Source: an uncultured Acidobacteriaceae bacterium (lineage in GTDB: Bacteria > Acidobacteriota > Terriglobia > Terriglobales > Acidobacteriaceae). Taken from it: DNA of 64,000 nt. Position numbers and translations under genes: made by a program. Location of the stretch: contig CAINJJ010000034.1 in assembly GCA_903849645.1 (NCBI GenBank), forward strand, positions 1-64,000. The letters run 5' to 3'. The notes beneath the pieces are model-generated. The model did no database searches, was not told the origin of the DNA, and was given only the letters and a program-made list of their open reading frames with translations. Below, piece after piece: positions 25,731-32,280 of this stretch. Position 1 is the stretch's first letter, and the number at the start of each line of letters is the position of its first letter.

Positions 25731-25775
25731 CTGTCACGGCAGAGGTCGCGGGTTCGAGCCCCGTCGTCCCCGCCA
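25731..25775 (+). repeat. tRNA-Asp(GUC) 3' half, attachment-site copy 2
   Basis: 45 bp identical to 13990-14034, again from the anticodon loop to the CCA end, with no D-arm or 5' acceptor strand upstream. With the first copy it delimits an 11.7-kb segment. A tyrosine recombinase gene ends 65 bp to the right, pointing toward it. Confidence 0.85.
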
Positions 25776-25805
25776 TACAAAGCAAAGGACTTAAGCTTGT
25801 ATGGC
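25772..25805 (+). terminator. Hairpin right after tRNA half, copy 2
   Basis: GCCATACAA (25772-25780) pairs perfectly with TTGTATGGC (25797-25805), with CAAAGGACTTA inside. The stem sequence differs from copy 1 at 14031-14063 but pairing is kept. No T-run follows. Confidence 0.45.
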
Positions 25806-25818
25806 ACCCACAGTGACA

Positions 25819-25838
25819 ATCCACAATCCGATCCACAA
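25819..25838. repeat. Paired ATCCACA motif, possible integrase arm site (right copy)
   Basis: Identical 20-mer to 13888-13907; it ends one base before the stop codon of the recombinase gene. Confidence 0.5.
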
Positions 25839-25839
25839 T

Positions 25840-26907
25840 TCACTGCACCAGGTGGCTTCCGAGTCCCACTGCACTCAGGAATGCGCCTTGCGCTGCCTGT
25901 TTTTCGTCGCGATCATCCTGCGTGTAGAGGTTCATGGTCGTGCGGATATCGCTATGCCGCAACATACCTTGCACCGTCTTCGGATCGACCTTCCCCTTGT
26001 TCACGAGCCAGGTGCTTAAGCTGTGCCGCAGGTTGTGAAGACCGAAGCGCTGCCCCTTCGCGAGTACGACGCCAGCGCCCACTGCCGCCGGCCGCAGATG
26101 ATCCTGCACGAACGTCGACGCCCAGATAGGTACTTTGCCGTCCTTGAGCAGCGACGGAAAGACGAAATCATCGACCTTCGAATGTGGACTCTGCGCACGC
26201 CATTCCTTCAGATACTGCGCCAGTACCGGATGCATCGGCACATAGCCGTTCGAGGCCGCCGTCTTGGTCTCGCCGTCCTCCCCCTTCGCCCATCGCTTCG
26301 ATATGCGGATTTGCCCGTCGCTCCACAGGATGTCCGACCAGCGCAGCGAGATGATCTCGGATGCGCGAAGCGCCGTGGCGGCGCAAGTCAGGACCAGCGT
26401 GTAATGCAGCGGGGTTGTCAGCTTATTGAGAATGGCTAGGGTTTGCTGCGGCGTGATAACGACTGCCTTGTAAAGGGATTGAGAACGCGTCTCGACATGC
26501 TCCACCGGATTCTTATCGACGCGCTCATGCAGGATGCCGACCTTATAGACCCGGAGCATGATGCCGCGGATCTTGGAGACCGTCGTCCAGGCCAGTCCAT
26601 TGACAGTATGAAGCGACTTCATCCAACGCTGAATTTCCAGCGGTCGGATATCGCCAGCGAGCTCATTGCCCCAGCGGGCAATGAGGTAGTCCCGAACGTA
26701 ATGCTCGACGATCGGGATAGTATTGACCGACTTTTGGCGCACTGCATCGTCGCCAAAATCAGCCTTCAAATAGAATTCCGCGAGGGCTTCGAAGCGGATG
26801 CGAGTACCAGATTCTTCACTGTTGATACGAACGAGCAGCCCAAGCCTGTCCACCTCGCGCCATGCCGCCTTCTCAGTAGGTAAATTCCTGAGAAGGCCAA
26901 CAGGCAA
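25840..26907 (-). CDS. Tyrosine recombinase/integrase, N-terminally short
   Basis: 355 residues. The SAM-like core-binding domain spans about residues 60-145 (VNTIPIVEHYVRDYLIARWG). The catalytic domain has Arg181 (TALRASEIISLRW), His291-x-x-Arg294 (GLHNLRHSLSTW), His318 (MLRHSDIRTT) and Tyr328 (MNLYTQ), so all key residues are present. The only start is a TTG (26907), preceded by an in-frame TAA 36 bases further. From memory of this acidobacterial family, homologues have about 50 extra N-terminal residues with an arm-binding domain beginning near a QKG motif. Here that region is missing, so the protein may be impaired. It points at the tRNA-Asp half 65 bp away. Confidence 0.85.
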   Translation of the reverse strand: MPVGLLRNLPTEKAAWREVDRLGLLVRINSEESGTRIRFEALAEFYLKADFGDDAVRQKSVNTIPIVEHYVRDYLIARWGNELAGDIRPLEIQRWMKSLHTVNGLAWTTVSKIRGIMLRVYKVGILHERVDKNPVEHVETRSQSLYKAVVITPQQTLAILNKLTTPLHYTLVLTCAATALRASEIISLRWSDILWSDGQIRISKRWAKGEDGETKTAASNGYVPMHPVLAQYLKEWRAQSPHSKVDDFVFPSLLKDGKVPIWASTFVQDHLRPAAVGAGVVLAKGQRFGLHNLRHSLSTWLVNKGKVDPKTVQGMLRHSDIRTTMNLYTQDDRDEKQAAQGAFLSAVGLGSHLVQ

Positions 26908-27238
26908 GGTGTTTAAACCTTTCTGACGGTTAGGATTTTAAATAAGTGTAGACCTACCAAGTAATTATTCAACGCATTTTCCAAAGACAGGGCCTTTTCT
27001 ATCGCACGAAATTGCACTGATTCGCACAAGGTGTCGGGGGACGCGCTTGGCCGGGTCGATGCCTCCGAGCATGTCACGAGCACCTCCCCTGCGGCATAGG
27101 GTGTCTGAGATTCCATTGCCGCAGACAGGCGCGTCCACGTTAAGGACGCGGGCGAGCTGCCGGTTCCAGGCATACCAATTCCAATACCCGTTGATGCGGG
27201 CGGCGAATCATAGCCCGCCTGAAGAAATCTATCTTCCT
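26908..27238. other. Gap between recombinase and DUF4143 ATPase 2
   Basis: Open frames exist on the minus strand but none continues the recombinase N-terminus in a recognisable way, and none has a known domain. It is probably scrambled sequence at a rearrangement boundary. Confidence 0.35.
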
Positions 27239-28474
27239 TTATTCAGCCGGGACCATCCATCCCCAAGGTAGTGTGAGAATGCCATCTTCCAGCGGGCGCG
27301 CTTTGCCGCTGTGAAGTACCACCCCCCTGACAAAAGAAGATTTGCGTTTCAAATCTTCACGGAAGGCGCGAATACCGGTCGCGTCGTTGGCCGTCACCTG
27401 GCTGCTTGCCTTGATTTCGAGAGCCACGAACTTGCCAGCCTCTTCCAGGATGAAATCCACTTCGTGCCCCGAACGGTTGCGCCAAAAATGCAGTTTGCGC
27501 TGTCGGGGATCGAGGGATCGCCAGGTCTCCAGTGTCTGAAACAGGGTCTGCTCCAACCAGAATCCGCTGTCCATTCTTGCTGTCACGTCGGCGGACGACC
27601 TGATTCCGGCAAGCCAGGACGCCAGCCCGCAATCGGTCCAAAGCAACTTCGGCGCTTTGACCAGCGCCGCTGTGGGATTGGTCGCCAGTGGACGGAGGCG
27701 CGTGATCATGCATCCGGTCTCCAGCAGATTCAAATGCCGGTGCGCCGTCGGGTGGCTGAGCGCGGCGTCACGTGCAAGGTCAGCCTGGTTGAGCAGTTTG
27801 CCGGTCCGTTGCGCGGCCAGCATCATCAGGCGCTGAAAATCGGGCAGGCTGGATATGGCGCTCAACTGGCGCAAATCCCGCTCCAGATACGTCTGCACAT
27901 AGGCGGCGAACCACAGGCCGCGGTCTGCCTCCGAGTTGATTTCGAGCGCAGGCGGAAAGCCTCCCCGCACGAGCCATGTTGTCCAGTCGCCCGGTTCATC
28001 CGGCCATTCACGCCAATCGAAATCCTCGTCGAAGAGACGATCCAGCGGCGACAGCGCACCCTTGCGCTCCTGCCACTCCGTTGGGCAAAACGGCGGCAGA
28101 TCGAGGTAGATGGCGCGGCCGGCCAGAGTCTCTGCCACCTGCTTCATCAACAAGAGATTTGCCGAGCCGGTCAGGATGAAATCTCCAGCCCTCCGGCTGG
28201 TGTCAACAGCACGCTTGACAGCAAGCAGGATCTGCGGCGCGCGCTGGACTTCATCGAGAATGACTGGACGGGTCGAAAGGAGCGAATCGGGATTGCGCTC
28301 GGCCTGATCGAGAATTCCGACATCGTCGAGAGTGAAGTAGGTCCGCGCAGGCTCAAGCGCCTGGGTCAGGGTGGTTTTTCCGGTCTGCCGTGCGCCCGTC
28401 AAGACGGTAACGGGCAGGACTCGTAGGGCGGACTGGAGATTGCTGCTAAACCAGCGTGGCTTAATTTTGTCCAT
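27239..28474 (-). CDS. AAA-type ATPase with DUF4143 domain (second copy)
   Basis: 411 residues. Walker A GARQTGKTT (about residues 26-34), Walker B RPVILDEVQ (about 69-77) and DFILTGSANLLLM form the AAA_14 domain. The DUF4143 half has WLVRGGFPPALE, VQTYLERDLRQLS, a winged-helix-like ARDAALSHPTAHRHLNLLE and the nuclease-like GHEVDFILEE and FVALEIK. It is a divergent relative of the ATPase at 24132, not a recent duplicate. The two lie on either side of the recombinase and the tRNA half, in the same orientation. Function unknown in the family. A 19-bp palindrome sits 15 bp before the start. Confidence 0.85.
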   Translation of the reverse strand: MDKIKPRWFSSNLQSALRVLPVTVLTGARQTGKTTLTQALEPARTYFTLDDVGILDQAERNPDSLLSTRPVILDEVQRAPQILLAVKRAVDTSRRAGDFILTGSANLLLMKQVAETLAGRAIYLDLPPFCPTEWQERKGALSPLDRLFDEDFDWREWPDEPGDWTTWLVRGGFPPALEINSEADRGLWFAAYVQTYLERDLRQLSAISSLPDFQRLMMLAAQRTGKLLNQADLARDAALSHPTAHRHLNLLETGCMITRLRPLATNPTAALVKAPKLLWTDCGLASWLAGIRSSADVTARMDSGFWLEQTLFQTLETWRSLDPRQRKLHFWRNRSGHEVDFILEEAGKFVALEIKASSQVTANDATGIRAFREDLKRKSSFVRGVVLHSGKARPLEDGILTLPWGWMVPAE

Positions 28475-28488
28475 ATAGTGTAATAAAT

Positions 28489-28507
28489 CATTTCACAGCG
28501 TGAAATG
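28489..28507. promoter_or_regulatory. Palindrome upstream of DUF4143 ATPase 2
   Basis: CATTTCAC and GTGAAATG are perfect 8-bp arms around AGC, ending 15 bp before the ATG of the minus-strand ATPase gene. This fits an operator overlapping the leader. Confidence 0.4.
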
Positions 28508-28717
28508 CAATAGAAATCCTCGATTCGCCGGTCCAAGCGCGTTGACCTCCGGTATTCAATTCGTATGGAGTGGTTTCCAGTTTGGAAACCGGGAATCATG
28601 GTGTACAGGCCGCCAATCCAACGACCGTTGGGGGACATTTAGGGAGACAGTTTTTCATTTTCAAATCAAGACGAGTGTCTGCAAGCACTTGATAGTTATA
28701 ATGGTTATTCGACAATG

Positions 28718-28833
28718 GGAGTCAGTTGGGAGTCTGTTTGGGGTTTACGGGAGTCTGTTTTAAGTCAATTTTGCGCTTCGCGGAGTCGAGAACTGAGGAG
28801 CTGTTGGGTTCAGACTCCTAAACAGACTCCCAA
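28718..28833. repeat. Cluster of GGGAGTCTGTTT direct and inverted repeats
   Basis: GGGAGTCAGTT (28718), GGGAGTCTGTTT (28728-28739) and GGGAGTCTGTTT (28749-28760) are direct copies. AAACAGACTCCC (28820-28831) and a partial CAGACTCC (28811) are inverted. TTGGGAGTCTGTTT (28726-28739) and 28820-28833 form a perfect 14-bp inverted repeat. The layout suits a multi-site protein-binding region such as recombinase arm sites or an origin/operator. Confidence 0.65.
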
Positions 28834-29265
28834 TAGGGTGTCCAGAGGGTACTTTTCCGTACTTCCGGGTCGCCATAAGTGCTGTAAAGTCAGTAAACTG
28901 TGTGAGTTCCCGGCTACTCATAACTGTCACCAGATGCGTGTATCCCATGGTCGCCCACCCTCCGCCACGGGTTACGGGTTACGGGCGTTTTCCCGGTATG
29001 GGTCTGCTGGCGGAGTCGCCGTGGCGTTTGAACGCATTCGAACTCTGATGGAAGTGGATATGGTTGCAGCGGCAGATGGGGCGTTGCTCAGCATCCGGCC
29101 AATTGGAGGTGAAGACGAACCCCGGACAGTTGTGGTACCCGCCATCTATGACATGCAGGAGGATGGGGCTGAGGAGGATGCCAGTACGCTCCTTCAGACG
29201 CCTGAGGTGTGCCACCTACGCTGCCCTGTCCATCCCCGCCACAACGCTGTAAACTGACTGGCATT

Positions 29266-29562
29266 ATGGGCAGTTTGATTGCAGAAGCAAGGAAGGCCAG
29301 CCGGGACTCTGACGAGTGCCGCAAGACGATTGAAAAGCTGCGTTCCATGGGTTTCAGTGATGCTGCCTTCAGGCTACTTCATCCAGACAGCATGAATGGG
29401 TTCTACAGCTATAGCACAGGCGTCAAACGGTTCCGGAAGGATGAAACCAACCGTCGGGTACATCAGCGGCTTATGTACGTCCTCCTGTCATACCGCGATG
29501 ATGCCCTGAGTAGGGGAAGGAGCTTTGAGGCGCTGGCCAAAGATGCACGCAGCTTGATTTAG
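29266..29562 (+). CDS. Hypothetical protein
   Basis: 98 residues, charged and helical (SLIAEARKASRDSDECRKTI, VHQRLMYVLLSYRDDALSRG), no transmembrane segment, no recognised family. The composition is protein-like and the stop lies 18 bp before the IS1380 remnant. It may be cargo of the mobile region. No strong ribosome binding site is visible, which limits confidence. Confidence 0.4.
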   Translation: MGSLIAEARKASRDSDECRKTIEKLRSMGFSDAAFRLLHPDSMNGFYSYSTGVKRFRKDETNRRVHQRLMYVLLSYRDDALSRGRSFEALAKDARSLI

Positions 29563-29580
29563 CCCGTCGCATATCTGCCC

Positions 29581-30435
29581 ATGATGGGCTTTGTTACTTT
29601 CGACGACGAGGCCGATCAGTATCTGTGCGCGGAGGTGTTGCGTCCCGGCAATGTTACGGCGGCGTCCGGAGCGGTGGGGATTCTGCGTCGGCTGATGGCT
29701 TTGATTCGTAACTCGTTTCCCAAAGCGCGCATCCGCGTTCGTCTCGACGGAGGCTTTTCGAATCCAGAACTGCTGAAGTTCCTGGATGACGAGCCCGGCG
29801 TCGAATATGTGGTGGCGATAGCCAGCAATGCGGTGTTGGAACGCAAGGCGGAAGAAGCAATGCAGTATGCCCGCGTTCTAGCCGGAGTGACCGACCACAC
29901 GGAACACGTCTACGGAGAAGCCACTTACGCGGCCGGAACATGGAAGCAGCAACGCCGCGTGATCATCAAGGCGGAAGTGGTGTGTGGGGAAGGCAAAGAG
30001 CCCAAGGACAATCCGCGCTTCATGGTGACCAACATGAAGCAAACGCCGCAATGGCTCTACGAAAATATCTACTGCCAGCGCGGCGAAATCGACAATCGCA
30101 TCAAGGAGTTGCACGCTCTTGAAATAGACCGCACCAGTTGCAGTCGCTTCTGGGCCAACCAGTTCGGGGTGCTGCTGACCGCGGCGGCCTATGTGCTGAT
30201 GCAGGAGCTGCGCCTGCAGGCCGCGTTGACCGATTGCGCCCGCGCGCAGGTATGGACGCTGCGGGGACGCCTTCTGAAACTGGGTGCGCGCGTGGTGCTT
30301 TCGGTGCGCCGCGTGGTCGTTCACCTGCCGCAATCGTTCCCGTTCATGGCAGTCTTCCGGACAATCGCCATGGGGCTGGGAGCCTCGCCGGGCCAAGACC
30401 CAAATTACCTGCACACGAACATCCACTTTGCCTGA
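29581..30435 (+). pseudogene. IS1380-family transposase, 5'-truncated
   Basis: 284 residues against roughly 430-480 in intact members. It starts within the catalytic domain, just before AEVLRPGNVTAASGAVGILR, and retains RIRVRLDGGFSNPELLKFLD with the second catalytic Asp, YVVAIASNAVLERKA, NPRFMVTNMKQTPQWLY and the YCQRGEIDNRIKEL segment with the last acidic residue. The first catalytic Asp and the N-terminal DNA-binding domain are missing, so it cannot transpose. The ATG at 29581 is probably a chance codon. Confidence 0.8.
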
Positions 30436-30551
30436 GACAAACGACGACGCGGGAAAGCCTTGTGCAGAAACATCAGGCCGCAAGCATCGGCTTTGGCCAT
30501 CTCATACCGCCAGAACACCTTCCAGCCGGCTTTCGTGAATAATGCGGGCTA
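29581..30551 (+). mobile_element. IS1380-family element remnant
   Basis: It contains the 3' two-thirds of an IS1380 transposase (29581-30435) and a tail. The end GTGAATAATGCGGGCTAG (about 30533-30550) resembles the terminal repeat of this family as I recall it. The left end and the first catalytic part are gone. The right end directly meets an ISL3 transposase fragment. Confidence 0.6.
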
Positions 30552-30725
30552 GTGAACTTCGCCAAGCACCGCCGCGACCAAGCAGCGATTCTAGCCGCAC
30601 TTCATCAGCCCTGGAACAACGGACCAGTCAAGGGGCACGTTCACCGACTGAAGCTGATTGAACGCTCCATGTGCGGCCGGGCAAACTTTTGTCTCCTCCG
30701 CCTCCACGTCGCCAATGCTGCATGA
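30552..30725 (+). pseudogene. ISL3-family transposase, C-terminal fragment
   Basis: The plus strand reads ILAALHQPWNNGPVKGHVHR, LKLIERSMCGRANFCLLRL and ends at TGA 30723-30725. It resembles the conserved end of ISL3 transposases (SNGxxEGxxNxLKLIKRxMYGRAxFxLLR). Everything upstream is replaced by the IS1380 remnant. About 57 residues remain. Confidence 0.7.
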
Positions 30726-30763
30726 AATCCAAACATCCGCGATGATGCAATATCCCCGCCATA

Positions 30764-30789
30764 GCTTCATCAAATGTGGGGAAGAACCA
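30764..30789. repeat. Probable right inverted repeat of the ISL3 element
   Basis: On the minus strand this starts TGGTTCTTCCCCACATTTGA, resembling ISL3-family ends (GGnTCTTCnnnnnAnnTTGATGAA). It lies 38 bp after the transposase fragment. Four bases further, 30793-30808 repeats the IS21-like end found at 107-122. Confidence 0.4.
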
Positions 30790-31091
30790 TTGTTACGCCG
30801 CCCTTGACGGCTGCCTGGCCCAGGCCTGCTCAGTTACCCCGCCAGCCTGGTAGCACCAATGCTGCACAATGTGAAACCTGTTTGTGGAAGTTGAGCACAA
30901 TTGACCTGTCGATTGCGCCAACCGCACGCTAGTCTCGATGCTGTGAGGCTTGATCTCCAACTCTTGATCCAGCGTCATGTCGACGGTGGGTTAATCCAGA
31001 CCCCCAGACAGACGACATTGCAATCCCAATGGTCCCTTCAACCTCAATTGAAACACTTGCTGGGCCGTGTATCTCACCTCTGGAGACCTTG
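30790..31091. other. Intergenic before the NusG-like gene
   Basis: Starts with a 16-bp remnant of the IS21-like end (30793-30808). The rest has no recognisable gene and should carry the promoter of the antiterminator gene. Confidence 0.4.
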
Positions 31092-31634
31092 ATGAATGAA
31101 AGCCCCTGGAGCGTCTTACATGTTATCTCTAACCACGAGAAGAAGGTGGCGCAGCACCTGATCGTGCGGTCAGTGGAACATTACCTTCCGCTCTATACGG
31201 AGCGTGTCAAGTGGTCGGACCGGACAGTTGTCACAGAGCGTCCACTCTTCTCAGGATATGTGTTTGTCCGCTTCTCAACACAGGCGAGACTCCCCGTGGT
31301 TTCCACGCCCGGAGTGCTTCGCGTTCTCGGCGACAAACAAGAAGACACTGTCACTTGCACAGAACTGGAGAAGATTCGTGCCGGATTGGCGAGCGGACTA
31401 TTACTAAGGCCCGCCTCCTCGGTTGTGCTGGGAACTCGAGTGCGCGTACGTCACGGAATCTTCTCCGGAACAGAAGGCGCAGTTGTCGAACTTCGTCATC
31501 AATGCAAGGTTGTCATTGCACTTTCTTCGGTTCCGCAATCCTTCTCGCTCGAGGTTGACCTTGATGACCTCGATCTATTGACGATGCCAACTCCCGCAGG
31601 CAGAGCATTCACCGCCCTTGCGCACAGCAATTGA
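31092..31634 (+). CDS. NusG/RfaH-like transcription antiterminator
   Basis: 180 residues from ATG 31092. The NGN domain occupies about residues 5-110 (WSVLHVISNHEKKVAQHLIV, HYLPLYTERVKWSDR, RPLFSGYVFVRFS, STPGVLRVLGDKQE). A KOW-type segment follows (about 120-165: GTRVRVRHGIFSGTEGAVVE). Specialised NusG paralogues of the UpxY/RfaH/LoaP type help polymerase read long polysaccharide operons. Unusually, it is transcribed toward the 3' end of the minus-strand polysaccharide operon instead of heading it. It may therefore act in trans on that operon. Confidence 0.85.
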   Translation: MNESPWSVLHVISNHEKKVAQHLIVRSVEHYLPLYTERVKWSDRTVVTERPLFSGYVFVRFSTQARLPVVSTPGVLRVLGDKQEDTVTCTELEKIRAGLASGLLLRPASSVVLGTRVRVRHGIFSGTEGAVVELRHQCKVVIALSSVPQSFSLEVDLDDLDLLTMPTPAGRAFTALAHSN

Positions 31635-31878
31635 CTACTAATGTTCATTGAAGGTGATTGCCCCGCACCCACCCTTGCGGGGCATTTGCAGGTCAGCAAG
31701 GCGAATTCACTGCCTACCTTCGACAGCGTTCCACATGGCTAGCAACAGGCCCTCCGCCATCACATTGACGCGCCGTCCAAACATGTACTTCCGTTAGACA
31801 CTTCGGCAATCCTCAGCAGGGTCCAAGTAGATCCGGTGGCCAACCTCAAGAACCAGATACTGCTGCGGCGCCAGAGAG

Positions 31879-32280
31879 CTAGGCAGACCTGGAATCTTCT
31901 CGAATTAGTTCCGCTTCTGACCTCGCTGGGGTGCGGATCTTCCGCAGGTTAAGCCCAAGCAAGATGCCGGCACCTAGTCCAAACATCTCGGGGAGAACAG
32001 TGGCGGCTCGGGCACTTGAAGTCTGTACTAAAGTCTGCGCAAACTCGGCCACAATGGTTGCTAACACAATGGAAAGCGGCAGCCAAAGGCCGGTTCTTTT
32101 CCTAATGACTGCAAAAGGGATGGCAACAACCATTCCGTAAAGAAGAAAATGACCCCAGCGGCTTGAGTCATAGGCAACCACCACCTGGCTAGCGTGGCTG
32201 CTGCCGCGCAGAATCAACATGCACAGGATTCCAACCATCAGTGCAAACCAGAGATACCTCAATAGCGAATTAATCTGCAT
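31879..32280 (-). CDS. VanZ-like membrane protein
   Basis: 133 residues, with four hydrophobic helices (LLRYLWFALMVGILCMLIL, WGHFLLYGMVVAIPFAVI, LWLPLSIVLATIVAEFAQTL, VLPEMFGLGAGILLGLNL). The spacing and the polar residues between helices (RWGHFLLYG, AEFAQ) match VanZ-like proteins, which are frequent in polysaccharide and exosortase loci. It is the last gene of the minus-strand operon and overlaps the preceding transferase gene by 11 bp. Function in this setting is unknown. Confidence 0.7.
   Translation of the reverse strand: MQINSLLRYLWFALMVGILCMLILRGSSHASQVVVAYDSSRWGHFLLYGMVVAIPFAVIRKRTGLWLPLSIVLATIVAEFAQTLVQTSSARAATVLPEMFGLGAGILLGLNLRKIRTPARSEAELIREDSRSA

Larger units (their letters stand above)
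28475..29265. other. Repeat-rich interval, no firm gene
   Basis: It begins with the operator-like palindrome at 28489-28507, then holds the repeat cluster at 28718-28833 and the short tandem GGGTTAC repeat near 28969-28982. Open frames here lack recognisable domains, and I do not call any of them. Confidence 0.4.

Noticed and set aside
26913..27173. Possible missing N-terminus of the recombinase in another frame
   Set aside because: The translation shows no resemblance to an arm-binding domain and no simple frameshift joins it to the recombinase.
27311..28426. 371-codon open frame on the plus strand
   Set aside because: It is antisense to the second DUF4143 ATPase with intact Walker motifs, and the translation shows no domain.
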